This document shows positions 1-10,627 of a stretch of 64,000 bases of DNA, one piece after another. The DNA comes from Dryas octopetala (taxonomy: Eukaryota > Streptophyta > Magnoliopsida > Rosales > Rosaceae): positions 30,345,489 to 30,409,488 of the forward strand of contig OY992832.1 in assembly GCA_963921425.1 (NCBI GenBank). Reading direction: 5' to 3'. The translations under genes and the position numbers were made by a program. Position 1 is the first letter of the stretch, and each line of letters starts with the position of its first letter. Under the pieces are notes generated by a model that saw only the letters and a program-made list of their open reading frames with translations, was not told the DNA's origin and made no database searches.

Positions 1-152
1 GAATAGGCAAGTGGATTACTGGATTTAATATCATGTAATTTCAATTAAAAAGATCAAAAATTGTAAAAGATTAACTTTGACAGAGAAAAGAAAAAGTGAG
101 GTTCAACAACAATAGTATAAAAAAGAACAAAACAATAGGGCAGGAACCATAC

Positions 153-1153
153 CATTGGGTATGTCTTTCAATGGTGTACCATGTCCCTACAATAATTTAA
201 GGTAAGACTATAAGCACAATAATCCTCAGTAATACATAACTAAAACCTTATAGAACAAAAAATAAATAAATAAGTAAAAAGTACACCTTTTCTATTTGGA
301 ATTCCCTGACAGCATCTTTCTCAATAGATGCCACTAGCCTTTCAACTGATTTCCGCTCACGTACAGGACGATCAGTAGCAGGAGTCCTTTGCTCTGGCTC
401 CTTTTCTTCTACTTTTTTTTTCTTCTCTTTGGATTTCCCCGCACTCTTTCCTTTTCCACGCTTCTTCGACCCTTTCTCCACCTTAGCTTCTTTTGCCCTC
501 TTCTCCTCCACCTTTTGTTGTTCCTTATCTTCTTCCATTTCTTCTTCCTTATCTGCTTCCATTTCTTCTTCCTTCTCTTCCTCCTTCTCTTCTTCTTTCT
601 CCTCTTCCTTCCCTACTTCCTCGTTAGGCCCATCAACCTTCTCATCTTCCACTTCAATTTCTCTCTTTTCTTCAGTCTTCTCATTCTCATTTGGACCAGT
701 TTGTTCTTCCCTTTGCTCAACTTTGGGTTCCTCTGTTTCTTCTTTCACTTTTTCAACTTTGCTTCCATTGGCCTCTAGGTCTTCATCCATTTTCTCAACT
801 TCAGCTTTTGCATCACCTTTGCTTCCATTGGCCTCTAGGTCTTCATCCATGTTCTCGACTTCAGCTTTCTTGTCACCTTTGCTATCTTTATTTGGACCAC
901 TTTCTTCTGCTATTTCCTCACCTTTGGGTTCTTCTGTTTCTTCTTTCACTTTTTCATCTTTGTTTCCATTGGCCTCTAGGTCTTCATCCATTTTCTCAAC
1001 TTCACCTTTCTCTTCACCTTTCTTATCTACATCCATTCCTTTTACCCCAACAGTTTCCTCCTCCTTCTTCCCAGTGACAGCTTCACCAGTTTTCTCTGAC
1101 TGGCTTGTCCCATTCGCCACTGTTTCTGTGCCATTAGTCACTTCATCACCCAT
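153..1153 (-). CDS. DEK: DEK-type chromatin-associated protein, exons 1 and 2 (3' part outside window)
   Basis: Exon 1 runs 1153 to 287 and codes 289 residues from ATG at 1153. I prefer this ATG to the upstream one at 1180 because MGDEV begins the acidic reading frame typical of the family. The protein is Glu/Lys rich: a MDEDLEANG motif recurs at about residues 55, 102 and 122, a nearly pure Glu/Lys run spans 180-210, and a basic Lys/Gly stretch spans 227-250. It then reaches RPVRERKSVER (262-272), the conserved entry to the plant DEK core. The donor is AAG|GTGTAC. Exon 2 (186 to 153) follows a TGTAG acceptor and reads GHGTPLKDIPN before a GTATGG donor, matching the plant DEK segment with KGRGT and LKEIPN. 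Plant DEK proteins bind histones and DNA and affect chromatin accessibility in the nucleus. The remaining exons, including any C-terminal DEK domain, lie beyond position 1. The symbol is a family name; which DEK paralog this is cannot be told. Confidence 0.85.
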
Positions 1154-2150
1154 TATCACACCAATCTCAATTAATCTCAAACAACAGATTCCTTTTCTCC
1201 CAAATTTGACCAGTAAATATCTCCTGAAAGAGAATGTTATTATTTACTTAGGGCATACATAAACCCCCCAAGAGAGGAAACACTAAAAATATAAAGACTT
1301 CTAATAGAAATTTAAAGGGTTACTACTATTCATCCAAATAGCAAAGTTTGAAGAAATATTTAAACAAAATACATTAAATTTGAAAACGCAACAACTATGA
1401 ACTTCACTTTGCTATCAAAAAACATTCCAAAGAATGAAAATAGAATTTCGGAGAAAAATGCATGGCAAGTATAAAATAACAATCCCCAGCAAATTGAAAG
1501 CCCTAACTAAATCTAGACAAAGTTGGTAACTTGCGCATAGCCCCAAAAGGATAAAAACAAAAAATAAAAAATAAAAACATGAGACTAAACACAAAAGCAT
1601 TTTTAATATACACCAAAACCCCTCCGTTTGTTTACTAAGTAAACAGGAGACAAAGTAAGTGAAACAAATTTCGAATCTTTAGCTTCTATACTGCTTTAAC
1701 TGATGTAAAGTTCATCTTCACCAAACCACGAGAGAAGAAAAATAAAGGAATTCTATTAAGACCACCTTGGGTCCGAGAGATTTGAAATTCAAAACTGCAA
1801 ATCACTTCTTCAGTTTGCACTTTCTCAGCAACCAAACAGAGCCATGCAAAAACAATTTTGCACAATAATCAGTAAAAACCAGCCAAAATTCACCAATTTT
1901 AAGAGCTGCAACAAACGCTCGAAACCCTAAGCTCTGCACCACAATTTCTCCCAAATACCTCACAAAAAATCGCAAATTTTCAAACAATAAAATTAGCAAC
2001 AATAATAATAATAATTCAAAAAAACAAAAAAATTAGTGTAGGATGCGAAAGTTACAGAGATTTGAATCTTTGCTGGTGATTTGGAGCTTCAGCGAGAAAA
2101 GTCTTCGAGTCCCACTCTCAGTGCCTCTTCTCTCTTTCTCTCTCAAACAT
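1154..2150 (-). other. DEK gene 5' UTR with probable leader intron, and TSS region
   Basis: No coding potential. A GA-rich transcript leader (complement of the CT-rich stretch at about 2120-2150) precedes a good donor CTCT|GTAACT at 2056/2055. A pyrimidine-rich stretch and AG acceptors at 1177-1176 or 1167-1166 lie just ahead of the start codon. This predicts a leader intron of about 880 bp. The splice sites are inferred from consensus only; cDNA would settle them. Confidence 0.5.
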
Positions 2151-2489
2151 TATGCTTCGATTTCTTTTTTATTTATTTTTGTTTAACTAATTGTCTTATG
2201 CTTTGGATTTTATATATTCCGGATTTCAAATCCGGATTTTAAATGCAGTTAAATGCCACGTCGGATTTGAGTGTCAGACGTGAGAGCGAAGTTCGAGAGC
2301 GGAAGCGAATGCAAGGTCGAGCTCTGGCTTAAGATGGAACCTCACGAATCGACGGCTGTTGTTTGATATTCGTTTATAGTTAGGAAGAGTTTTGGACGTG
2401 TTGGTGGTCGTGTCGGTGAGGCCCACTGCCCTCACTCACTGCAAGTATTTCAAAGTCGTTAATTTTATGGAAGTGTTAAGATTAAATTT

Positions 2490-2547
2490 AAAACATGAAA
2501 ATTTATTTATTTATTTATTTCTGGTCGAAAAAACATGAAAATTTATT
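2490..2547 (-). mobile_element. Micro-insertion b (22 bp) with 18-bp TSD
   Basis: An 18-bp sequence, AAAACATGAAAATTTATT, is present at 2490-2507 and again at 2530-2547. Between them lie 22 bp that on the minus strand read TTCGACCAG followed by AAAT repeats. Perfect flanking duplications of this length are typical of target-primed reverse transcription. The insert would be the extreme 3' end of a LINE or SINE with its tail. Confidence 0.6.
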
Positions 2548-2592
2548 AATTAATAAAAACATTGAAATAAAAGCAATGCTAATACATTATCC

Positions 2593-2645
2593 AAGTAGTG
2601 TATCTACGTGCTTGACCAAAAAAAAAAAAAGTAGTGTATCTACGT
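2593..2645 (+). mobile_element. Micro-insertion a (19 bp) with 17-bp TSD
   Basis: AAGTAGTGTATCTACGT occurs at 2593-2609 and 2629-2645. The 19 bp between are GCTTGACCA plus an A tract. Same architecture and a nearly identical pre-tail motif as the insertion 85 bp upstream. Confidence 0.65.
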
Positions 2646-2748
2646 CCAATTTAGGAGGTTCTAACATATTTAAAATTTATAGACAACATTTGACTTTTAC
2701 AAAAAAATTATTGCAAAGTTATTTAACTTAAATATTTTTCTATAAGAT

Positions 2749-3677
2749 TGTGAGATCCTGAAAAATTTGTTTTTTGATATTTGAAATTTATTCAACAGTT
2801 TCGAACATTTTGAATTTATTTTTTATTTGGTATTTTAATAAAAATGTTTTTGTGAGAATTTACAAAATTAATTGTTTTAAAAGAAATAATTTTATTTTTC
2901 AAATTGATTTAAGGTTCTTTCTTTGACAAAATTAAATTCTTAGATTTTAAATGAATTTTTGGTGTAATTGGAAAGAGCTCGGGACTACGAGCAATAGACA
3001 CAAAGAATACGTAAATCGGAGCTACAGTTAACGACTTATGGATGTTTTTATTAAAGGGCAAATTGGTAAATTTGCAAATTGGGCTTTGAAACTTAAAAAC
3101 CCCCGAGCCTAGCCCATTTCTCATTTCTCTCTTCCCAGCTCGTCACCCTTTCGTTTTCTCTCTTCTCTCTCCATTACTGTAAGTCTTCTCCGGCCACTCC
3201 CTCTGTCCGGTGACTAATGGCAGCGAGACCACCGCCAAAATGATCACCTCCCTCTCCTTTTTTTTTTCCCCTAGCTTCCAACCACACATAATTTGCTCCA
3301 TCACAGAGAATCAAACCCAAACAAGTCCGAGAACTACACCCCATTGAGCTCACTTTTTTCGGCGTCGTCGTGGCTTTCTCGTTGGTACCCAGCGCCTCTT
3401 ATCGTCAAGTTGAGTCTCTCGGTATCTTTGGGTTGTTCGTCCAACAGCCGTAGGTAACGGATCAAAGCTCTAAAGCCGTGGCCTTCCACCGCCGATCTTC
3501 AGTGGCGGATGACGGCAATTCTTAGTGGGTTTTGCTCCACACCCTCTGTTCTACCTACCCATGTGGTTGCATGTGTCTGATTATAGTCCAATTAGAAAAC
3601 CCCAATTTGAAACCCTAACCTCAAACTTTCTCTCTCTTCGAAATCCAGCAATTCTAACCATTGTTGGTGTCGATTTG
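2749..3677 (+). mobile_element. Degenerate LTR fragment, Tekay-like
   Basis: Begins with TGTGAGATCCTG, a variant of the TGTRAGRCCC heads of other LTRs in the window. It contains the GACTACGAG ... CGGAGCTACAG stretch and the CT-rich transcribed leader that recur in the LTRs at 12768-15757 and 57336-60239. No matching downstream end or TSD was found, so the fragment appears truncated near 3677. Confidence 0.5.
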
Positions 3678-4290
3678 TGTGAGGCCCTGGATTTTCAGCA
3701 ATAACTGTTTGGATTTTAATTGAGAAAAACAAATTTTCTCAAAAACAATTTCCTTATTTGTTCCTTTTATAAAATTCGAAATGAAGGTTTTCAAAAATAT
3801 TTTGTTATTTAAGAACGTTTATGTTTTAAATAAATTATTTTAAAGTTGACTTTATTTGATCAAAATCATCAAATTAAAGGTTTTAGTTTTGAGTTAAATA
3901 TAAAAATAGTTCACGAACTTTATAATGAATTTCAATTTAGTCCATTATCTATAAAATGTGTCAATTTGGTCCACAAACTTTGTCAGTTGTATCAAAGCAG
4001 TACAAATGTTAACTTCCATCGAAAACTTTAACAAAAACTGGTCATGTGCACATCAAGTAACCACATTTTCGTCCATTCATCACATTTTCATGTGACCAAT
4101 TTCGTTAATTTTCTAATACAAGTTAGCGTTTGTACTGTTTTGGTACAACTTAGAAAGTTTGTGGACCAAATTAACATTTTTTATAGTTAATGGATTAAAT
4201 TGAAATTCATTGTAAAGTTTGTAAACCATTTTTGTATTTAACCCTTTAGTTTTTAAACAAGATTTTCATTTATTTGGATAGAGCACGATG
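3678..4290 (+). mobile_element. Second LTR head fragment, interrupted by a MULE-type MITE
   Basis: Starts TGTGAGGCCCTGG. The stretch 3765-3890 plus 4254-4286 matches 19311-19453 closely. It is split by the 354-bp MITE at 3891-4244. No coding content. Confidence 0.6.
3882..4253. mobile_element. MULE-type MITE, 354 bp, with 9-bp TSD
   Basis: The element (3891-4244) opens GAGTTAAATA and ends TATTTAACCC. Its outer 30 or so bases form imperfect terminal inverted repeats that include GTTCACGAACTTTA and its counterpart. TTTAGTTTT flanks it at 3882-3890 and 4245-4253. The homologous LTR fragment at 19311-19453 holds a single TTTAGTTTT (19414-19422) and no insert, so it is an empty site inside the same window. 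A 9-bp TSD is typical of Mutator-like elements. The interior has no transposase, so the element is non-autonomous. Confidence 0.85.
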
Positions 4291-4612
4291 TTAGGCAAGT
4301 TATCAACATCTATGAAAATTCTTTCACAAACAAATAACAACCATCTTGAAATATTCTTTCACTAAAAATATCATTCAACAACAAGGAATAACATATATGG
4401 GTCAGAACTCAGCTATTAGTTCATTGACAGGGAAAGTTATCTATTAAAAAGGCACCAAAAGGTGGCACAACTCATTTTCTAGTAATAGTATAGAATCACT
4501 GACATGCGATGACTTTATATCGTTAAAAAATAAAGAACTTTAATGTTCTGAACAATCTGAAATAAACTAAAGTGAAGCTTAAGTAAATTATTTACACATT
4601 ATTTGCACATAC
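4291..4612. other. No gene seen
   Basis: AT-rich sequence, possibly intron of the NADK pseudo-locus. I see no further NAD-kinase exon here on either strand. Confidence 0.5.
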
Positions 4613-4684
4613 CCAGAGGACAATTCCATCACCGCTAAGAGTTACCACCAGGTCAACTTTTGTATGCAAGAACATAATTTCAGT
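4613..4684 (-). pseudogene. Orphan exon of an NAD kinase, signature mutated
   Basis: On the minus strand an AG acceptor (CTTGACAAAG) at 4685 and a GTATGT donor at 4612 bound exactly 72 bp, or 24 codons. The exon reads TEIMF then HTKVDLVVTLSGDGIVLW. Plant NADK1-type NAD(H) kinases carry KVDLVVTLGGDGTVLW here; GGDGT is the catalytic/ATP-binding signature of the enzyme that phosphorylates NAD to NADP. In this copy the motif is SGDGI: the first Gly is Ser and the Thr is Ile, both single transitions. No flanking NADK exon was recognised nearby, so I call it a displaced or decayed exon rather than a working gene. Splice sites are still intact. The LINE and Tekay insertions begin a few hundred bases to the right. 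Confidence 0.7.
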
Positions 4685-5034
4685 CTTTGTCAAGCAAAAC
4701 ATAAAACTCTAAAAAGTAAAGAGCAAAATCATGAACATAATTACTATGTAAGTAAATCATTACATATAATCATATTTATTAATTAATTTACAAGTCACAA
4801 AGACCTGAAATCATTGATTATGAAAACATATTTCCATGTAAGCCCATGCAAATTGTTATCACTCAAACCATAAACAGAAATTAAAGTAAAAAACATATGC
4901 GTGCATTAAGCGACCAACTTGATTTTGTGGCTAGATGTTGTATAAGGTCAACACTTGAACACAACAAAAACACACAAAAGTGCAGTTACAGACACATAAC
5001 CCTGGCCAACGTGACAAAATCAATGAGACACACA
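4685..5034. other. No gene seen
   Basis: AT-rich sequence right of the NADK exon. No additional exon or repeat could be named. Confidence 0.5.
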
Positions 5035-5156
5035 TACAGGAATTAAGAGAAGATCTTTGTAGCACACTGTAATAAAAAGCATATTTGGTTTGGATAAAAC
5101 GTTTGAATTCTTTAAAGACTGGTGGGGTGACTTCTAAGGGTCCCTAGAAGGCTATA
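5035..5156 (+). pseudogene. LINE ORF2 fragment, left half
   Basis: Translating the plus strand gives SL*HTVIKSIFGLDKTF followed by FFKDWWGDF, stop, and GSLEGY. This resembles the region of plant L1-type LINE ORF2 after the reverse transcriptase, where LWH-VI-S-FGL precedes the zinc-knuckle/RNase part. The frame is interrupted at 5156 by the Tekay element and resumes at 18317. Several stops are present, so it is dead. Confidence 0.6.
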
Positions 5157-7853
5157 TGACAAGACCGCCCCCAGATTTCCACCCTGAAACCCAAAGAGGT
5201 CCTGCGGGATCCAAAAAAAAAAAGGAAAATCCTACCGAAAATTCGGCAGCACCTCCCCTAAAAAAGGACTAACCCAAAATTTTATAACCTGTTAAAACAC
5301 ACTTCTAAGTTTCCAACTTCCCTACCACAACCAATTTGGGTCTCCGACCCAACATAAAATTTACAATTTTATAAGGTTACAACCAAATATCAGAGCCAAA
5401 CTACAAGATAAGTTTTACAGGAAATCCTACACTATACAATACGAAGAGAAAGCCTGCCTCGACGAGAAAATTGTGACTGGCTGCCGCTTCCACCTGGGGA
5501 ACCATTAAAACACAAAGAAAATGACTCACGGTGAGAAGGACTCAGTGAGTGGGTGAACAAATCAAATGATAACAAAGTTAATAAGTTAAAACATTTTATT
5601 AATAATCTCAATTGCACAAACACAATAGATTTCCCCCATTTAAAATATGCTTTGAACTGATAAACAGAATGACTAAAATATTTTTATTTAATAAAGTTTT
5701 TAGGATTATCGTGGGCCATATAAGTACCCATTTGACGGGCTCCACATTGGTACTGTACAAGACCGTCGCACCAAGTGAAGCGTCTACTTAACCTTCCACT
5801 CGCACCGTCGTAACGCCGTCATGCGAGTGGATTTACGGTGTCCCTTGTACCGTCGCAACGCCGTCATACAAGTGGACACAGGGTGGCCCTTGTACCGTCG
5901 AATCGCCGTCGTACAATAAGCCAAAGTGTCGTACATGCACGTAGATTGCCCTTCCACCCGCACCGTCGCAACGCCGTCATGCGAGTAGACTTATGGTGTC
6001 CCTTGTACCGTCGAATCGCTGTCATACAAGAGGACACATGGTGGCCCTTGTACCGTCGAATCGCCGTCATACAATAAGCCAAAGTGTCGCACGTGCACGT
6101 AAACTACCCCCAAAGGGCAAGGCATCCCGGCACACGGCCCAAAGCCTATGTGTGTGCCGTGATGGATCCCAAAGACCTACTTAATAATCGGTGGGTACTT
6201 AGACGACCTATTAAATAATTTGTTTAATTATTTAATAACCCTTAGATCAACATGGCATATAATTCAATTCATTTAAAATATTTATTAATACAAAACAGAC
6301 TTCACTCAAATCAATATTTCATTATTTAACTCAAAATTTCAAAAGTAATATAAAAACCACAAAACCCATAAACTTTGCAAGCAAAAGAAAATCCACTCAC
6401 AATATTGGAGCCTAGTGTCGGCCTCCGGATGAATCACCTCTAGTCTCGGGAGCGTCGCCTAAAACAACCAAGCATACAAAACATAAATTAAACTTGGTAT
6501 AGAACGTAGATTAAAATGTGGAATTGAATCTAAGTGTTCTTCTCTTGACTTCTTGGTCTCGTTTTAATTCACCCATCATACAACGCCTCCAACAACTTGG
6601 AAACAACTAAAATATTGTTCTATATACTTCTATAACCCAATCTAATCCTATCAAGTTGAGCAAATTTTTCTCCATTCCCATTTTCTCAAATTTGCAAATT
6701 TTCCCTCACTTATTTCACTCATAATAGAAACTAGGGATCCTAAGGATTTAAAATTGTCCTCAATGCATTTAGAAGCACCTCATATTGCCAATTTCTCCAT
6801 TAACCAATTTGGGGATAATACCTCCAACCGAATTTCTCGATTTCTCTATATTTCCTTGAAATTTTCTCAAAGTTTATGATCCTAATCCTAAATTTAAGAT
6901 TCCTAGAGTGAAAACCATCTCAAACCCATCAAGAATACTCCCCCAACTTCGAATTTCTTAAGAAACCCGAAATGGTCTCAAATGCTCAAAAATCAAACTC
7001 TGATTTCTCAAGTTTTTAAACAGAAATTTAAAGGAAAAGGGAGCCCATTACCTAGAAAGGAAAAACCCCTAAAATTTCGTGGAAAATGGGGTAGAAATCT
7101 GGCCGGATTTGAAAGAGTTGTCGACTGCCCTTTTCGCTCGTTTCTGAGCTGTTTGTTGTAACCGGGGTTGGGGGTGGCTGGGCTGGTGGCGCCGGCGACT
7201 AGGAAGAGTGGCCAACTACTCGACGTCAGCTGGAAGTGGCCAGAAGGGCTGGACTTGTGTGGAGCTGAGTGTGCGCAGGGAATTGTTGCCGAGAGAGAGA
7301 AAACTTAGGGGCTCGGGGTGGACGATCAGCTCCGACGAAGGGGGTCGCGCGACTGACTTGGTTGACGAGGAAATGGCCGGCGTTGATGGTTGTGGTGGTG
7401 GCTGGCTGGGTGTTTGCAGAGAGAGACACGGAGGGATGAGAAGAGTGAGGTCACGGGGGTAATGAGAGAGAGAGAGAGAGAGAGAGAAATAGATAGGGGG
7501 TGTGTTGAGTAAAATTGTGGGGGTTTCTAGAGAAATCCTGTTTTAATACTAAAAATTTTCTAGAATTTTCGTGTAAAAGGACAAAATTGCCCCTAAAATG
7601 TTTCGCCCCACATTCTCAAACCGTGGCCCAATTTTAAATTCCGTCTTCGGAAGTACGTTATGAACTACTTCATTACCCCCGTCTATTGAAATTTTCTAAA
7701 AGTTTTTATCTTCCTTAATTTCTCGTTTGATTACCCATTTTCTTATTAGAATGTATAAGTCTCTTTCAAATTAAACTTTCCAACTGGGTCACCACCGAAT
7801 GAAATTTAACTTGATTTTATATAAAAGAACGAAACTTGGCTCGGGTCATTACA
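5157..7853 (-). mobile_element. 3' LTR of the Tekay-like element (2,697 bp)
   Basis: In element orientation the LTR reads TGTAATGACCCG at 7853 to GGTCTTGTCA at 5157. Its partner is 12633-18311, nearly identical once the nested insertion is removed. It carries a tandem repeat block (5761-6085), a CT/GA-rich transcribed leader and a GA microsatellite (7464-7487). Open frames within it, such as 7208-7462, recur in the sister LTR but have no domain and are not genes. The flanking 5-mer CTATA (5152-5156) pairs with CCATA (18312-18316), a TSD with one mismatch. Confidence 0.9.
5761..6085. repeat. LTR-embedded tandem repeat, six 45-bp units
   Basis: About six imperfect units built around ACCGTCGAATCGCCGTCATA with variable linkers. 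GC-rich and CpG-rich compared with the AT-rich LTR around it. The sister LTR has one unit fewer. Confidence 0.85.
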
Positions 7854-7867
7854 ATCTTCCCCCGTTA
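7854..7867 (-). other. Polypurine tract of the Tekay-like element
   Basis: The minus strand reads AACGGGGGAAGAT directly before the 3' LTR head TGTAATGACC. This is the expected primer site for plus-strand DNA synthesis. Confidence 0.85.
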
Positions 7868-7894
7868 GAAAAATTTCGTCCTCGAAATTACCTA

Positions 7895-9352
7895 TTAAGG
7901 AAACAAATGTGGATACTGAGCCCTCATTTGATCCTCGGGTTCCCATGTTGCCTCTTTAACCGTGTGATTCCTCCATAAGACTTTGACCAAAGGAATAGTT
8001 TTTGTGCGAAGTACTTGATCTCTGCGATCTAGAATCTCCACAGGTTGCTCCTCATAAGATAAATCTTCTCGTAATTCAACAGGTTGATTTTCCAATATGC
8101 GGGAAGGGTCGGGTCTATATTTACGCAACATCGATACATGAAACACATCATGAATCCGGGATAACTCCATAGGTAGCGCCAATCTATAAGCGACCTGACC
8201 AATTCGTTCAGTGATCTCATATGGTCCAATAAATCGAGGACTTAACTTTCCACGCTTCCCAAAACGTATCACTCCTTTCCATGGCGATAATTTCAAAAAG
8301 ACTTTATCTCTGACTTCAAACTCTAAGTCTTTTCTACGATTGTCTGCATAGCTCTTTTGCCGATCTTGTGCAGCCTTCAGTCTGTTCTTTATAATTTGAA
8401 TCTTATCGGTGGTCATTTGAATGTACTCGGGCCCCACTAACTTCCTTTCACCAACATCATTCCAACAAATTGGTGTTCTACATTGTCGACCATATAACAC
8501 TTCATAAGGAGCCATACCAATACTTGAATGGTAACTATTATTATAGGCAAACTCCATTAATGGTAAATGAGTATCCCAGTTGCCTTTGAATTGTAGAGCA
8601 CAAGTCCTCAACATATCTTCTAGAGTCTGTATAGTCCTTTCTGACTACCCATCAGTTTGTGGATAGAATGCAGTGCTAAACTTTAACTTAGTACCCATTG
8701 CCCGTTGTAGGCTTTCCCAGAATCTAGAAGTAAATCTCGAATCTCTATCTGACACGATGGATACTGGTGCACCATGCAAGCTTACTATTTCATCCACGAA
8801 GAGTTTCACCAGCTTATCCAAAGTATATTTCTCACGGATAGGTAAAAAGTGAGCTGACTTTGTGAGTCTATCCACCACAACCCAAATTCCATCATGTCCA
8901 CTTTGGGTTCGAGGGAGCTTGAACAAGAAATTCATAGTTATGTGCTCCCACTTCCATTCAGGAATAGGAAGTCGTTGCATAAGTCCTGAAGGCTTCTGCC
9001 GCTCTGCTTTAACTTGTTGACAAATCAAACATCTTGCCACAAATTCTGCTATATCTTTTTTCATGCCTGGCCACCAATGATGTTCTCGCAAAGTGCGATA
9101 CATTTTGGTGCTCCCTGGGTGCATTGCATAGGCGAAACTATGCGCTTCCTCCAAAATTTCTTTTCAAAGAGCTTCATTTGCTGGAACACACAATCTAGTG
9201 CCCATTACCAAGGCTCCGTCGTCCCTTACCGAGTAATCTGTTCTCAATCCTTTCTCAACTTCATTTTTGAGTTTCATCAACAAGGAATTCTGTAGTTGGG
9301 CTTCACGAACTTTATCGATTAAGGTTGGTCTAACTCGGAAGCTAGCCAACAA
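7895..9352 (-). pseudogene. Tekay-like pol: integrase with C-terminal chromodomain-like tail
   Basis: Same frame as the upstream RT, broken by stops at 9164-9166 and 8645-8647. The zinc-binding region reads HPGSTKMYRTLREHHWWPG then CLICQQVK (HHCC). In the catalytic core the first Asp of the DDE triad is replaced: the sequence is HITMNF where family members have HITMDF (codon 8930-8932, AAT for GAT). The second Asp (VSDRDSRF) and the region of the Glu after SERTIQ are present. The C-terminus ends VKVLWRNHTVKEATWEPED and AQYPHLFP, the chromodomain-like end of the Tekay/Del clade, which is thought to steer integration into heterochromatin. With the catalytic Asp lost and two stops, this integrase cannot function. 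The stop replacing Gln in DGQSERT and the one replacing Arg before KEIL are both transition-type. Confidence 0.9.
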
Positions 9353-10627
9353 TGCTCATGTCTCACTTATCGTTAAATTGGCTCATGTTGCCCTCAATTC
9401 GACTAGCAAGGGTAGGTGCACCGATCTTAAGTATGCTAATGATCCGGATGTTTTTCTACTCAATGCATCTGCCACTACATTGGCCTTCCCAGGGTGATAT
9501 TGAATAGTGCAATCATAGTCCTTTATTAATTCCAACCATCTCCTCTGTCTCAAATTCAATTCCTTTTGAGTGAATAGATACTTGAGGCTCTTGTGATCAG
9601 TGAATATCTGACAAGACGCTCCATATAAGTAATGTCTCCAAATTTTCAAGGCAAAGACTATAGCTGCAAGTTCTAAATCATGAGTTGGGTAATTCAACTC
9701 ATGTTTCTTGAGTTGTCTAGAAGCATAAGCAACCACCTTATCATTCTGCATCAACACACAACCTAGACCCTGTCTTGAAGCATCACTATAAATCACGAAC
9801 CCACTATCACCATCGGGTAATGTCAACACTGGGGCAGAAGTTAATCTATCCTTCAGTTCTTGGAAGCTTTTCTCACATTCATCAGACCATTCATACTTGA
9901 CTCCTTTTCTGGTTAGCCGAGTAAGTGGTGCTGATAATTTGGAGAAGCCTTCCACGAATCGGCGATAATATCCTGCTAAGCCCAGAAAACTCCTCACTTC
10001 TGACACACTAGTAGGCCGCTCCCAATTCTTTACTGCCTCTACCTTTTGTGGATCTACCGTGATGCCTTCGGCTGAAATTACATGCCCCAAAAATCCCACT
10101 CTATCTAGCCAAAATTGGCATTTATTGAACTTAGCGTATAGCCGATTCTCTCTCAAGATTTTCAACATTATTCTTAAATGTTCCTCATGATCTTTGTCGC
10201 TCCTTGAATACACCAATATGTCATCAATGAATACCACCACAAACCGATCCAAATAGGCGTGGAAAACTCGATTCATAAGATCCATAAAAACTGCTGGAGC
10301 ATTTGTTAATCCAAAAGGCATTACTAAGAACTCATAATGGCCATATCGAGTTCTAAAAGCAGTCTTGGGTGTATCAGCTTCCTTAATCCTCAACTGATGA
10401 TACCCTGACCTCAAATCAATCTTGGAAAACACCTTCGCGCCCTGCAATTGATCAAATAAATCATCGATACGAGGCAAAGGGTACCGATTCCGCACCGTAA
10501 CCTTATTAAGTTGCCTATAATCGATGCACAATCTCATTGTCCCATCTTTCTTCTTCACGAACAAGACCGGTGCACCCCAAGGAGAAACACTTGGTCGGAT
10601 AAATCCCTTCTCCACTAATTCCTGTAA
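9353..10627 (-). pseudogene. Tekay-like pol: reverse transcriptase and RNase H
   Basis: An open stretch of 410 codons (10615-9383) opens [19 protein letters not shown], the RT fingers. It continues with [16 protein letters not shown] and [10 protein letters not shown], and the catalytic box [13 protein letters not shown] at about residues 126-137 (FIDD). The RNase H domain, about residues 265-390, shows FVIYSDAS and a [10 protein letters not shown] motif. The linker to integrase has stops at 9383-9385 and near 9370, then continues as LLASFRVRPTLIDKV. Upstream, a TAG at 10628-10630 interrupts KELKI-LQEL where relatives have Gln. Apart from nonsense codons the frame is continuous from 11176 to 7895, so the RT fold is otherwise well preserved and the element is probably not old. 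Confidence 0.93.

Larger units (their letters stand above)
2151..2748. other. Intergenic DNA upstream of DEK
   Basis: Promoter-side intergenic sequence without a convincing gene. It is AT-rich after 2460 and holds the two micro-insertions annotated separately. Short open frames here have no recognisable domain. Confidence 0.6.

Noticed and set aside
389..1262. Long plus-strand frames rich in Ser, Phe and Leu
   Set aside because: They are the complement of the Glu/Lys-rich DEK exon; the splice sites and DEK motifs are on the minus strand.
5761..6085. CRISPR-like array
   Set aside because: Units are adjacent, imperfect and without unique spacers, and they sit inside a plant LTR.
7208..7462. 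84-codon frame, repeated at 17638-17892
   Set aside because: It recurs only because both are LTRs of the same element; no domain, and it lies in the LTR leader.
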